From the NCBI GenBank assembly GCA_037349315.1, contig JBAIAC010000641.1, positions 1 to 64,000 on the forward strand: a stretch of DNA of 64,000 bases, in the 5' to 3' direction. Shown piece after piece: positions 17,220-28,740 of this stretch (its first letter is position 1; each line of letters opens with the position of its first letter). This DNA is from Chelydra serpentina (lineage: Eukaryota; Chordata; Testudines; Chelydridae). Position numbers and translations under genes: made by a program. Below the pieces are notes generated by a model. The model did no database searches and was not told where the DNA came from. It saw only the letters and a list, made by a program, of their open reading frames with translations.

Positions 17220-17464
17220 TTCCTGAAATATGTCGTAACTTTGCGCGTCTCTGCTGCCATGGGTAGTGATCTCCGCCCGGGCGGGTGCTCAGTGACCGTT
17301 AATCGTCAAGGGATTTACAAGTCAGCGAGCACCACACCAGGGGGACTGCGCCACTCGGTGACTCCGTTGTTCAAGACCACACCAGGGGGATTGCTCCACC
17401 CCCATGATGCAGCAAAGCCCACCCGGACGAGTATGTTCCAGGCACGCGGACTGAGGGTAGAAAA

Positions 17465-18030
17465 TACGGGACGGTGGCCTCATGCCTTGATGTTTCACTC
17501 ACTCTGGCGGCAATTCTTGATTTAGTCCTAAGTGGAGCACGGGAGCTGGTCCAAGAGGTGAATTTCGCTGGACTGCTTGGTAATAGTGACCATAATATAA
17601 TTAAATTTAACGTCCCTGTGGCGGGGAAAACACCACAGCGGCCCAACACTGTAGCATTTAATTTCAGAAAGGGGAACCACACACAAATGAGGAAGTTAGT
17701 TAAACAAATTAAAAGGTACAGCGCCAAAGGTGAAATCCCCGCAAGCTCCATTTAAATGTATCCCCCAAATTATAGAACATGGCAAGAGAACCAAAACAGA
17801 GCCACCGTGGGCTAAACAGCAAAGTAAAAGAAGCAGTGAGAGGCGAAAAGGCCTCCTTTAAAAAGTGGAAGTTAAATCCTAGTGAGGAAAATAGAAAGGA
17901 GCATAAACGCTGGCAAAGGAAGTGTACAAATATAATGAGGAAGGGCGAAAAAGAATTTGAGGAACAGTTAGCCAAGGAGCCAAAAAGTAATAGCAAATTT
18001 TTTTTAAAGTACATCAGAAGTAGGAAGCCT
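17465..18030 (+). mobile_element. CR1 LINE ORF2, part 1 (degenerate)
   Basis: Encodes the end of the endonuclease domain (GLLGNSDHNIIKFNV, with the SDH motif) and the linker to reverse transcriptase (KFFLKYIRSRKP). It is broken by stops, then interrupted by a SINE. Confidence 0.85.
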
Positions 18031-18215
18031 GGGGGGGAGGGATAGCTCAGTGGTTTGAGCATTGGCCTGCTAAACCCAGGGTTGTGAGTTCAATCCTTGA
18101 GGGGGCCATTTAGGGATCTGGGGCAAAAATTGGGGATTGGTCCTGCTTTGAGCAGGGGGTTGGACTAGATGACCTCCTATGGTCCCTTCCAACCCTGAGA
18201 TTCTATGATTCTATG
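18031..18215 (+). mobile_element. tRNA-derived SINE with CR1 tail, nested in CR1
   Basis: Second copy of the SINE at 17036, closer to consensus, ending GATTCTATGATTCTATGA. It interrupts CR1 ORF2, which resumes with CAACCCGTGGGGCCACTGGA. Confidence 0.88.
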
Positions 18216-18306
18216 ACAACCCGTGGGGCCACTGGACGATCGATGCTAAAGGAGCACTCAAGGACAATAAGGCCATTGTGGAGAAACTACATGAATTCTT
18301 TGCCTC
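18216..18306 (+). mobile_element. CR1 LINE ORF2, part 2
   Basis: Short continuation of the interrupted CR1 (AAGGAGCACTCAAGGACAAT), ending at GCCTC, the LTR target site. Confidence 0.8.
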
Positions 18307-19117
18307 TATCATAAATATGAAGGGAAGGGGGAGAGGGTCGGATGCAGTGCTATAAAATCCTCTTACCAGTAAAGGGTTAAGAAATGCAGGTAGCCAGACT
18401 GACACCTGACCTGGCTGGCATCTGACCAATAAGGGGACAAGATGCTTTCAAATCTTGGGAGGGGGAAAGCTTTGTGTGGGGCTCTTTGTCAGACACGGAG
18501 TGATCTTGGAGTAAAAAGGAATCAGTCATCTTTTCATCAAATCCTCACTTGTCTAAAGTAAGTTTAGATAGCATAGCGAGTAGATTTCTGTTTATTTTTG
18601 CTTGGTACGTTCCCTGTGTGAGAGGGAGGGGTTACGCCTTTCTTTTTCTGTAACCTTAAGGGTTTGTCCAGAGGGGGGGAATCCCTCTGAGTTTGGAAAT
18701 TGAGTATGCTGTAAATTAGTTACCATCCTGATTTTACAGAGCTGATTTTACCTTCTTTGTTTTAATAAAATCCTTCTTTTAAGAAGCTGACTGTTTTCTA
18801 TGGTGTTAAAACCCCGGGGGTGGTTTTTTTTAGATCACTGTGTAACCAACTGGTTAGGAGATTATTCTCAAGCTTCCCAGGAAGGGGGGGTACAGGCTTG
18901 AGAGGATATTTTGGGGGGAAGGGACTTCAAGTGGTCCCCTTTCCTGGATTCCTGTTTAGAACACTTGATGGTGGCAGCGAAGAAGCATTTCTCAGGGTGC
19001 AGGGAATTTTGTACCTTGGGGGTTTTAACCTAAGCTGGTAAAAATAAGCTTAGGAGCTCTTCATGCGGGTCCCCACGTCTTTACCCTAGAGTTTAGAGTG
19101 GGGAGGGAACCCTGACA
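18307..19117 (+). mobile_element. Solo LTR, 811 bp, with 5-bp target duplication
   Basis: Starts TATCATAAATATGAAGGGAA (probably TG originally) and ends CCCTGACA. It is flanked by the perfect repeat GCCTC at 18302-18306 and 19118-19122. It contains TATAAAA near 18351 and AATAAA near 18764, consistent with U3/R signals in plus orientation. No internal genes, so LTR-LTR recombination is likely. Confidence 0.8.
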
Positions 19118-20908
19118 GCCTCGGTCTTCACGGCTGAGGATGTGAGGGAGATTCCCAAACCTGAGCCGTTCTTTTTGGGTGACGAATGGGAGGAACTGTC
19201 CCAGACTGAGGTGTCGTTAGAGGAGGTTTTGGAACAAACATATAAATTACACAGTAATAAGTCACCAGGACCAGATGGGATTCACCCAAGAGTTCTGCAG
19301 GAACTCAGATGTGAAATTGCAGGACTGCTAACTGTCGTCTGTGACCTATCGTTTAAATCCGCTTCTGTACCAAATGGCGAACACCCATTTTTTAAAAGGT
19401 CTCCAGAGGTGATCCCGGCAATTACAGGCCGGTGAGCCTGACTTCAGTACCGGGCAAACTGGTTGAAACTAAAGCACAGAATTGTCAGACACGCAGAGGC
19501 ACATAATTTGTTGGGGAAGAGTCAACCTGGTTTTTGTAAAGGGAAATCACGGCTCATCAATCTACTTGAATTCTTTGAGGGGGTCAACAAGCATGTGGAC
19601 CAAGGGGATCCGGTGGATACAGTGTACTTAGATTATCAGAAAGCCTTTGACAAGGTCCCTCACCAAAGGCTCTTACGCAAAGGAAGCTGTCATGGGATAA
19701 CAGGGAAGGTGCTCTCATGGATCAGTAACTGGTTAAAAGATAGGAAACAAAGGGTAGGAATAAATTGTCAGTTTTCAGACTGGAGAGAGGTAAATAGTGG
19801 TGTCCCCCAGGGGTCTGTACTGGGCCCAGTCCTATTCAACATCTTCATAAATGATCTGGAAAAGGGGTAAACAGAGAGGTGGCAAAATGTGCAGATGACA
19901 CAAGACGACTCGAGATAGTTAAGTCCCAGGCAGACTGCGAAGAGCTACAAAAGGATCTTTCAAAATTGGGTGATTGAGCAACAAAATGTCAGATGACATT
20001 CAGTGTTGACAAATGCAAAGTGATGCACCTTGGAAAACATCACCCCCACCATACATATACAATGACGGGGTCTAAATTAGCTGTTACCACTCAAGAAAGA
20101 GATCTTGGAGTCATTGTGGATAGTTCTCTGAAACCATCCACTCAATGTGCAGCGGCCGTCAAAAAAGTGAACAGAGTGTTGGGAATCATCAAGAACGGGA
20201 TAGATAATAAGACATAAAATATCATATTGACTCTATATAAATCCCTGGCACGCCCACATCTTGAATACTGCGTGCAGATGTGGTCGCCCCATCTGAAAAA
20301 AGATATACTGGAATTGGAAGAAGTTCAGAAAAGGGCAACACAAATAATAAGGAGCATGCAACTGCTTCTGTATGAGGAGAGATTTAATAAGACTGGGACT
20401 TTTCATCTTGGAAAAAAGACAACTAAGGGGGGATATGATCGAGGTCTATAAAATCATGACTGGTGTGGAGAAAGCAAACACGGAAGTGTTAGTTACTCCT
20501 TCTCATAACACACAAACTAGGGGTCACCCAATGAAATGAACAGGCAGCAGGTTTAAAACAAACCAAAGGAAGTATTTCTTCACACAACGCACAGTCAACC
20601 TGTGGAACTCCTTGCCGGAGGACGTTGTGAAGGCCAAGACTATAACAGGGTCCAAAAAAGAAGTAGATACGTTCATGGAGAACAGGTCCATCAATGGTTA
20701 CTAGCCAGGATGGGCAGGGATGGTGTCCCTCACCTCTGTTTGCCAGAAGCTGGGAATGGGCGACGGGATAATAATAATAATAATAATGGATCACTGGATG
20801 ATTCCCTGTTCTGTTCATTCCCTTTGGGGCACCTGCCATTGGCCACTGTCAGAAGACAGGATACTGGGCTAGATGGACCTTTGGTCCGACCCAGTGTGGC
20901 CGTTCTGG
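19118..20908 (+). mobile_element. CR1 LINE ORF2 reverse transcriptase and 3' UTR, part 3
   Basis: Encodes recognisable reverse-transcriptase blocks: [35 protein letters not shown] and [20 protein letters not shown]. The catalytic box reads AKCADDT instead of FADDT. Several frameshifts and stops make it dead. The CR1 3' UTR follows, with an ATA/AAT microsatellite near 20770, ending GGCCGTTCTGG. Confidence 0.88.
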
Positions 20909-20909
20909 A

Positions 20910-21795
20910 AATTAACTCTGTCTCGTTAAGAGAGGATGCAGATCCTACTGAAGGAAAGGTTGTCTGTGAAAAGGCAGATGACCCGTCTGACAGGAGGAAG
21001 GAGGGATTTCCCCAGGCTGGGGAGACACAGAAAGAAACTACAGAACAGCTCCTGGGAAAAGGTGAATCTGAACCAAGAGCAGACGCTCTTAACCCGAAAA
21101 GAACAAATCATAACCCTGTAGGAAAAGGGGGTGGGGAAGGACTCGGTGCTGGGACTGGGGAACACAGGGTGACCCCAAGAAGGGTTACAAAATAATGAAT
21201 CATCCAATGCAGCATTTCTCCGCTGGCTGGTTGCAACCGCAAGGGGTTCATGACAGGCGGTCAGATGCGCTGGGAGATATTAAAAGATTTACTACGATCT
21301 TCAGCAAAGAAACTCTCACTTCCTGCCCTTTTAGCCCTGAAGGACGGCTATTTTCTGGCAGCCTCTTGAAACGCTCCCACGGAAGTTGTCCAGGATCAGC
21401 CTGGATCCGTGTTTTATTCTTATTTCCTTCTACGTGTACGTGGTTCGCAAAAGAACCAAAAAAAGAGACTTCTCAGAAGGGGTCACCAATATGAAAAAAA
21501 TGCGAGAACCACGAACATGCCCTGGAGTAGCTCCCTCTATTCGGTCCTTGTCTCACCCTATTTCAACCATGCGGGTGGTTGTTCCTGTCCCCCAAGGGAA
21601 ACACCCCCCTGAGATCCGGATTCGTGCCGAATCCCCATCAGACGTCACGGCAGGAAGGAATCAGCCACGGGGCTCCCCCGGCTTCACGTTGTTCCACCAT
21701 TTCCGGGTGCCCGTCGGGGCTGGAGGCCGAGACGCCCCGTCGCTAACATGGCTCTAGGTGTGAAATCCCCCCAGGGCCCGTCAGAGACAGACACC
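20910..21795. other. Intronic spacer, unassigned
   Basis: Contains several open frames of 60-200 codons on the plus strand, none with recognisable motifs. It could include decayed transposon coding sequence (the stretch near 20930-21120 is AAG/GAA-rich). Confidence 0.4.
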
Positions 21796-21798
21796 TAC

Positions 21799-21831
21799 CT
21801 GCGTCGCTGCCCGGCTCCAGCCGCAGCGTCT
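21799..21831 (-). CDS. Short exon after the coiled coil
   Basis: 33 nt, acceptor CTTCCCCTAG, donor GTAGGT, phase 1 in and phase 1 out. Joined to 22125 it reads GFKETLRLEPGSDA, matching the FKETL continuation seen in TRIM coiled-coil genes. Its phase also fits 16747. Confidence 0.7.
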
Positions 21832-22124
21832 CTAGGGGAAGGAGAGGACGGGAGAGAGGAGGATTCAGGCCCGCGCACCGATGGAGAAATCCCCCTTGGC
21901 GATTAACGGAACCGCTGTTAACTAGGAGACGGTGACACGCACCGAGCCGCTGCGGACAGAGCCAGCCCCACGCGGCTACTCCCATGGGGCAGGGCGACCC
22001 GCTGAGCTGGGGCTGTGAGACGGAGCCCGGGGCCAGTGACGTCCCGAGAGTCCCCGACTCCCCCCCAGGGCCGGGGTCGCTCTCGCCAGGGGAGACGCCG
22101 CCCCCCCCCCCAACTCCCGCTCAC

Positions 22125-22231
22125 CTTTGAACCCCAGCAGCAGCTCCCGCAGGTGGGCGCTTCTCCGCGAGAAATCGCCGAGTCTCTTCTCCAGCGCCGC
22201 AAACCCCGGCTCCCGAAACCTCCCGCCCGCC
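22125..22231 (-). CDS. TRIM-type coiled-coil exon
   Basis: 107 nt, acceptor TTCCCCCGCAG, donor GTGAGC. Encodes RFREPGFAALEKRLGDFSRR and then LRELLLGFK, resembling the TRIM/RFP-like exon whose usual form is LEKRL-DFS-K---L-E-L-KFK. Slightly shorter than the usual 116 nt of TRIM genes. Confidence 0.78.
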
Positions 22232-22449
22232 CTGCGGGGGAAAGGAGGAGGGGTGAGAAATCCCCAATCCCTGAGCCCGGCAACCCCCAAACTCCAGGAC
22301 ACCTGGATCTGAGCTTTGTAGCCTGGGATGGTCGCGGTTATGGGGAGTCGCCCGCCCTCAGCCGTGTGCTCTCCATGGGCCCAGAGAGATGGGACGTAGG
22401 AAACAACGGGGCAAGGAACATTGGGGCTTTCTCTGCGACGCTCTGCTTC

Positions 22450-23085
22450 TGTGGGCTCTGATGGGGTGCAGACGTGGTCGCCCCATCTCAAAAACGATCG
22501 ATTGGAATTGGGAAAAGGAGAGAAAAGGGGCAACGAAAAGGATGAGGGGCCTGGAACGGCTTCCATACGAGGAGAGAGATGTAAGACGGGGACTTTTCAG
22601 CTTGGAAAAGAGACGACTAAGGGGGGATAGGACAGAGGTCTATAAAAGCACGACGGGTGAGCAGAAAGTAAGAAAGAAAGTGTCACTTACTCCTTCATGT
22701 AACACAAGAAACTAGGGGTCACCCAATGAAATGAAGAGGCAGCAGGTTTTAAAAAAAAATAAGGGAAATATTTCTTCACACAACCTGGGGAACTCCTCGC
22801 CAGAGGATGTTGTGAGGGCCAAGACTATAACAGGGTTCAAAAAAGAACTAGATAAGTTCATAGAGGACAGGTCCAGCAATGGCTATTAGCCAGGATGGGC
22901 AGGGATGGTGTCCCTAGCCTCTGTCTGCCAGGAGCTGGGAATGGGCAACAGGGGATGGGGCACTTGATGATGATCTGTTCTGTTCACTCCCTCTGGGGCG
23001 TCTGGCATTGGACACCGTCGGCGGACGGGACACGGGGCTAGAGAGACCTTTGGTCTGACCCAGTCTGGCCGTTCCTATGATCACA
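22450..23085 (+). mobile_element. CR1 LINE 3' end
   Basis: Starts in the ORF2 end region (CAGACGTGGTCGCCCCATCT), passes through the 3' UTR (GGCTATTAGCCAGGATGGGC) and finishes with GACCTTTGGTCTGACCCAGT. Inactive and 5'-truncated. Confidence 0.85.
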
Positions 23086-23089
23086 GACA

Positions 23090-23900
23090 CCTCCCACCCT
23101 GGGAAATTCCAGTAACAGGGGGCACCAGCGCTGGGATGACGTGGAAAGGGGGGAGACACGTGCTCAGTGTGGACACAGACAGAGCCCAGGGCTTCAGCAG
23201 GGAATGAACGTGGGCCCCTTAAACACCAAAACCCCCGAGCCCTTCAGCTGTAGCAGTGACCCTGGGGCGTCCACCTCATGTGGTGGACAGGGCCGTCTTC
23301 CACTTTCCGGTACCGTCAGCGGCCCAGGGCATCAATTTCAGACTCTGCACCCCATCCCCCTTCACAGCGGGACACCCCCTGTGCTCGGCGGGACACCCAG
23401 GCACGAAGGGGAGCCACTAGGATCAAGCACCCCGCCTCCTCCCGGGAACAAAGGAAGTCAGTGTCTATGCTGACACGCCAATGAGAGGAACGGAGGCCAA
23501 GGGCATTCACGCCCCTCTGAGCCGCTGTTCCAGGCTGTCTGCAGACTCAGGAAGGCAACGTTGTCTCCGTGTCCATTCGGGACGGTTGCTTTGTAACCAG
23601 GAGGGCTAGAAACTTACTTTAAAAAACAATCAATGGAAAGCTGAGGATCTGCACACTGTGAATACGTGACGTGGCCACATAAATACGTCACGCAGCCCAG
23701 GTCTGGCCCCCCGGTCCATACGTCTGACGGCCCTGCTGGGTCCGTACTAGCTGTCAGAGAGTAACAGGATTTTCCCCTTGCTGAGGCAGCCGCTAGGGGA
23801 GCCAGCGTGTCTCACTCCAAGGGCGGGGGGAGCTCCGTATTCAGTGCCGTTACCAACCCCACCACACCACGAGGGGGAGGGAAACAGAGCCCAGGGACTT
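23090..23900. other. Intronic spacer, unassigned
   Basis: No repeat or exon was recognised. Frames are short and compositionally ordinary. Confidence 0.4.
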
Positions 23901-23902
23901 AC

Positions 23903-23925
23903 CTGCCCCCCGAGCTCCCAGCACC
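23903..23925 (-). CDS. 23-nt micro-exon of TRIM type
   Basis: GGTGCTGGGAG..GGCAG, exactly 23 nt between acceptor CCTCTCTAG and donor GTAAGT. A 23-nt exon between the coiled-coil exons is a hallmark of TRIM genes. It takes the frame from phase 0 to phase 2, which is what the 22231 exon needs. Confidence 0.75.
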
Positions 23926-24273
23926 CTAGAGAGGGAGAGAAAGGAGAGCAAGTCAGAGGGGGCGTCCCAGGCTGGGGAATCACCAGGGGAGCCGCTGGTA
24001 TTTAGGGGAATTTCAGACACTCGGGTTCTTATTCAGAGAGCAACAGATTTTTCCAGGGCAGGGGAGAAGGTCTTGGGGTGGCAGCACCCAGGACCCATCC
24101 CTGGCTCTGCCACAGACTCACTGTGTGGCCTTGGTCCCCTCCCTCAGCCTCGCTTTCCCCCTTTGTCCCACAGGGATAATGGCCCTGTCCCCGCTTTGCA
24201 CAGTGCTTTGGGGTCTGGGAATGAGACGTTTCTCTGGGAACGCGGCGTAGGATCATTGCAATCACAGCCTGAC

Positions 24274-24495
24274 CTGCGGGGACGAGCTCGGCGGCTGCTG
24301 CCCCTTCTCTGCTCCCCTCTCGCCGGGCAGGGAAACCTCCCGGGACGGTCTGCAGACGCCCTCGTCCCTCCTCCGGACAACGGCTCTCTCCAGCTCGTCC
24401 AGCCGGGCCAGCAGCCGCTGCTCCTGCTCCCCCACAAACCCCCACAGCTCCTTCCACTGCCGGCCCATCCTCCGCCGCGCGGCGTCCGTCTGTCT
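24274..24495 (-). CDS. TRIM-type long coiled-coil exon
   Basis: 222 nt (TRIM genes usually 231), acceptor GGCGGCTGCAG, donor GTCAGG, phase 0 both ends. The 74 residues contain WKELWGFVGEQEQRLLARLD, ELERAVVRRRDE and EKGQQPP, aligning with the conserved FLEEQE-LLLA-L-EL and EGKCQQP blocks of TRIM proteins. This is a heptad-rich coiled coil for dimerisation. No RING or B-box was found in the window. Confidence 0.82.
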
Positions 24496-25016
24496 CTGCA
24501 GCCGCCGGGAGAGGGCGGGTCGGTGCCGGGGGAGAACCGTCCATGCGCCTCCCGGCGGGCGGGGGGTTATTGACCAGCGCCCGGGATCTCTTGCGGTGGG
24601 TGACGGGGAGTGAATTTACCCCGGGAAGGGAGGCGGGATCAGGGCCGGGGTGAGCTGTACATCGCTCACAGGGGGGGGCTGTTCCCCCCAAAACCTCATC
24701 AACTTCCACTGAGCCAAACGCTCCATCTCTGTACCCCACCGTTCCTCCCCCCCCCCGCCAGGGGGATCCCCGGTCCCGGTGACATGCGGCCAGCCCGTGG
24801 GCCGGGGCTGGGGGCTCCCACAGACTGACCCTGCCCTGCCCAGCGGCCTCCTGCCCCCTCAGGGCGTCACGTCACCCCCGTGTCTGACCCCGCCCTGGCC
24901 CTGGGCTCCGGGGGGGGGGGTCCCCGGCTGAGGCTGGCAGGCTGGGCCCTGCATTCGCTGTCACTCGGGGCACTGGGACCTGGGGGGCGGGGGGCAGAGG
25001 GGCCGTGGGAACCTAC

Positions 25017-25103
25017 CACCAGCTCCTCGCTTTGCCGCTGCACCTCGGCTTGGCCGGCGTCTCTCGCTTGTCTCAGCGGGGCCGGACGCTCTCGGGGGGG
25101 CTC
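25017..25103 (-). CDS. TRIM-type coiled-coil start exon
   Basis: 87 nt, acceptor CTTCTCCCAG, donor GTAGGT, phase 0 both ends. Encodes EPPRERPAPLRQARDAGQAE and then VQRQSEELV, similar to the LR-ERE-LL exon that precedes the long coiled-coil exon in TRIM genes (usual length 96 nt). Confidence 0.68.
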
Positions 25104-25479
25104 CTGGGAGAAGCGGGGGGGGGGGGTGTTTAGAAACTGCTGCAAACAACCTCCCAGCTGCCAGATTTCAGGGCCCCTCCCACCCTGCAGAGCCCCCGGG
25201 ACCCACTGAGACTTTCCCCCCCCAGGCCGAGCACAACCTCGGCCAGGACGCTCGGAGACGGGCGGGTGACACGGGGCCCAGGTGTCCCAGAGAAAACACA
25301 GGGACCCCTTGGGGAAGTGACCGGGGTGCAGCCCAACCCCCCCCCCAGCTCCCAATATCCCCTGTGCCCCCCCAACTCCCAAGAGACCAACTTCTCACAC
25401 TGCCCCCAACTGCTCCCCCCGAATCGTCCCCTAGCCCCACCCACCTCCCTCACCATTAACATCAGTGCCCAATCTGAAC

Positions 25480-26690
25480 ATGGACCCCCCCCCCAGCCAA
25501 ATACCCCCAAACCCCGGCCCTGCCCCCCTCACAGACATCCCCAAACTCCCACCTCCGTCCCCCACACTGACACCCCCCAAACTCCCAGCTCTGCCCCCCA
25601 ACACCTCCGAAACCCCCAGCTCTACCCCTCCACAGTGACACTCCCAGCTCTGCTCCCCCACTCACCCCCCCAAACTCCAACCTCTGCCCCACATCCTGAC
25701 ACCCCCAAACTCCCACCTCTGCTCCCCTCACAGACATCCCCAAACTCCCACCTCCGCCCCCCACACTGACACCCCCAAACTCCCACCTCTGCCCCACATT
25801 GTGACACCCCCAAACTCCCACCTCTGCTCCCCTCACAGACACCCCCAAACTCCCCTCTCTTCCCCCCGACTAACCCCCCCAAACTCCCACCTCTGCCCCA
25901 CATCCTGACACCCCCAAACTCCCAGCCCTGCCCCCCTCACAGACACCCCCAAACTCCCACCTCTTCTCCCCTCACAGACATCCCCAAACTCCCACCTCCG
26001 TCCCCCACACTGACACCCCCCAAACTCCCAGCTCTGCCCCCCAACACCTCCGAAACCCCCAGCTCTACCCCTCCACAGTGACACTCCCAGCTCTGCTCCC
26101 CCACTCACCCCCCCAAACTCCAACCTCTGCCCCACATCCTGACACCCCCAAACTCCCACCTCTGCTCCCCTCACAGACATCCCCAAACTCCCACCTCCGC
26201 CCCCCACACTGACACCCCCAAACTCCCACCTCTGCCCCACATTGTGACACCCCCAAACTCCCACCTCTGCTCCCCTCACAGACACCCCCAAACTCCCCTC
26301 TCTTCCCCCCGACTAACCCCCCCAAACTCCCACCTCTGCCCCACATCCTGACACCCCCAAACTCCCAGCCCTGCCCCCCTCACAGACACCCCCAAACTCC
26401 CACCTCTTCTCCCTCACAGACACCCCCAAACTCCCCCTCTCTTCCCCCACTGACACCCCAAATTCCCAGCCCTGCCCCCCACACTGACAACCCCAAACCC
26501 CAGTTCTGCTTCTCGACACTGACCCTCCAAGCTCCCAGCCCTGCCCCCCACACTGACACCCCAAACCCCCCAGCTCTGCCCCCCAACACAGACATCCCCC
26601 CAACTCCCACCCTGCCCCCCCACTGACGCCCCCAAACTCCCAGCCCTGCCCCCCACTAACACCCCCCAACCCCCCAGCTCCAAACAGCCC
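25480..26690. repeat. Minisatellite D, intronic, with 443-bp higher-order duplication
   Basis: Units of about 36-41 bp with CCCCCAAACTCCCACCTCTG and CCCCTCACAGACA or CCCACACTGACA. A block of about 440 bp (25462-25905) recurs almost unchanged 443 bp later (25905-26348). It fills most of the putative first intron and is G-rich on the coding strand. Confidence 0.9.
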
Positions 26691-26699
26691 CCTCCCCCC

Positions 26700-27110
26700 T
26701 CCCCACAGCCCGGCTCTGCCCCCCAGATCCCCCCCCCGGCTGCCCACCTCCCCCCACCCCGGCCCCCGCAGCCCAGCCGGGCTCCGGGCCCCTCCCGGCC
26801 GCAGCGTGTCCGCCCCACGCGTGTCCCGGGACCCACCGCGCCGCTCCCGGCCCAGGCCATGGCCCCGCGGCTGCAGACACACAAAGGGGTCCCGGGACGG
26901 GGGGGGGGGGGGACGAGGAAGGGGCGGCTCCTTCCCGGGCCTGGCCCTGCCCCCCGGGCCCCACGCAGGGGGGTTGGGACACGCGGGGACCCGGGGAACC
27001 CCCCCAGCCTGCGAGAGACCCCGAGCTCGGGCAGCGGGGCCGGTACCCACGAGTGGGGAAGGGGGTCAGTGCGGGGCCCGCCCCCCCCCCCTCCCCCGCA
27101 GCATGCAATG
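26700..27110 (-). promoter_or_regulatory. CpG-rich putative promoter of the zinc-finger gene
   Basis: Dense CG dinucleotides (GGCCGCAGCGTGTCCG, CACGCGTGTCCCGGG) flank a short candidate first exon. Position upstream of the coiled-coil exons and high CpG fit a vertebrate CpG-island promoter. Start site and TATA are not evident. Confidence 0.45.
26837..26860 (-). CDS. Candidate first coding exon (MAWAGSGA)
   Basis: ATG at 26860 in a strong initiation context (GGGGCCATGGC), eight codons, then donor GTGGGT, phase 0, which fits the phase-0 start of the exon at 25103. With it, the full chain of ten exons is 2142 nt, or 713 codons plus stop. An in-frame ATG at 26884 is an alternative. Supported only by phase, donor and context. 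Confidence 0.4.
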
Positions 27111-27184
27111 TGGGGGGGGGGGCGCTTGCAGAAACTGCTCCCTGCAGCAGCAGACTGGCCTGGGGAGGGGGGTGTCAGCCAGGG

Positions 27185-28740
27185 AGCTGCAGTGGGGGAG
27201 TTAGGGGAGGGGGGCTGGGGAGGGGGTGAGGATCCGGGGGGGTTAGGGGAGGGGATCCGGGGAGGGGGGTGAGGATCAGGGGGGTTAGGGGAGGGGAGCA
27301 GGGGAGGGGGGTGAGGATCAGGGGAGTTAGGGGAGGGGATCCGGGGAGGGGGGTGAGGATCAGGGGGGGTTAGGGGAGGGGATCCGGGGAGGGGGGTGAG
27401 GATCAGGGGGGAGTTAGGGGAGGGGAGCAGGGGAGGGGGGTGAGGAACAGGGGGGGAGTTAGGGGAGGGGATCCGGGGAGGGGGGTGAGGATCAGGGGGG
27501 AGTTAGGGGAGGGGGGCTGGGGAGGGGGGTGAGGATCCGGGGAGGGGGGTGAGGATCAGGGGGGAGTTAGGGGAGGGGAGCAGGGGAGGGGGGTGAGGAA
27601 CAGGGGGGGAGTTAGGGGAGGGGATCCGGGGAGGGGGGTGAGGATCAGGGGGGAGTTAGGGGAGGGGGGCTGGGGAGGGGGGTGAGGATCCGGGGAGGGG
27701 GGTGAGGATCAGGGGGGAGTTAGGGGGAGGGGGAGCAGGGGAGGGGGGTGAGGAACAGGGGGGGAGTTAGGGGAGGGGATCCGGGGAGGGGGGTGAGGAT
27801 CAGGGGGGGTTAGGGGAGGGGATCCGGGGAGGGGGTGAAGATCCGGGGAGGGGGGTGAGGATCAGGGGGGAGTTAGGGGAGGGGAGCAGGGGAGGGGGGT
27901 GAGGATACGGGGGGGTTAAGGGAGGGGATCCGGGGAGGGGGGTGAGGATCCGGGGAGGGGGATGAGGATCAGGGGGGGGTAGGGGAGGGGAGCAGGGGAG
28001 GGGGGTGAGGATACGGGGGGGGTTAAGGGGAGGGGATCCGGGGAGGGGATGACGATCAGGGGGGAGTTAGGGGAGGGGAGCAGGGGAGGGGGGTGAGGAT
28101 ACGGGGGGGGTTAAGGGAGGGGATCCGGGGAGGGGGTGAGGATCCGGGGAGGGGGGTGAGGATCAGGGGGGGTTAGGGGAGGGGAGCAGGGGAGGGGGGT
28201 GAGGATCAGGGGGGGTTAGGGGTGAGGATCCGGGGAGGGGGGTGAGGATCGGGGGGGTTAGGGGAGGGGAGCAGGGGAGGGGGGTGAGGATCAGGGGGGG
28301 TAGGGGAGGGGAGCAGGGGAGGGGGGTGAGGATCAGGGGGGTTAGGGGAGGGGAGCAGGGGAGGGGGATGAGGATCAGGGGGGGTTAGGGGAGGGGAGCA
28401 GGGGGAGGGGGGTGAGGATACGGGGGGGTTAAGGGAGGGGATCCGGGGAGGGGGGTGAGGATCCGGGGAGGGGGGTGAGGATCAGGGGGGGTTAGGGGAG
28501 GGGATCCGGGGAGGGGGGTGAGGATCAGGGGGGGTTAGGGGAGGGGATCCGGGGAGGGGGGTGAGGATCAGGGGGGGTTAGGGGAGGGGAGCAGGGGAGG
28601 GGGGTGAGGATCAGGGGGGGTTAGGGGAGGGGAGCAGGGGAGGGGGGTGAGGATCAGGGGGGTTAGGGGAGGGGAGCAGGGGAGGGGGGTGAGGATCAGG
28701 GGGGGTTAGGGGAGGGGATCCGGGGAGGGGGGTTAGGGGA
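27185..28740. repeat. Minisatellite E, about 40-bp very G-rich unit
   Basis: Units combine GGGGTTAGGGGAGGGGATCC or GGGGAGCAGG with GGGGAGGGGGGTGAGGATCA. Nearly every unit has multiple runs of four or more G on the plus strand, so stable G-quadruplexes are likely. The repeat ends exactly where the tRNA-array homology begins. Confidence 0.93.

Noticed and set aside
17465..20908. Functional CR1 reverse transcriptase
   Set aside because: Multiple frameshifts and stops, a changed catalytic box (CADD), and two nested insertions.
20602..21195. 197-codon plus-strand frame as a host gene
   Set aside because: Its first half is CR1 3' UTR including an AAT microsatellite; no domain or splice pattern supports a gene.
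25462..27050. Gly/Val/Glu-rich frames up to 245 codons on the minus strand
   Set aside because: Translations of minisatellite D and CpG-rich DNA, with identical proteins repeating at the 443-bp period. Not a gene.
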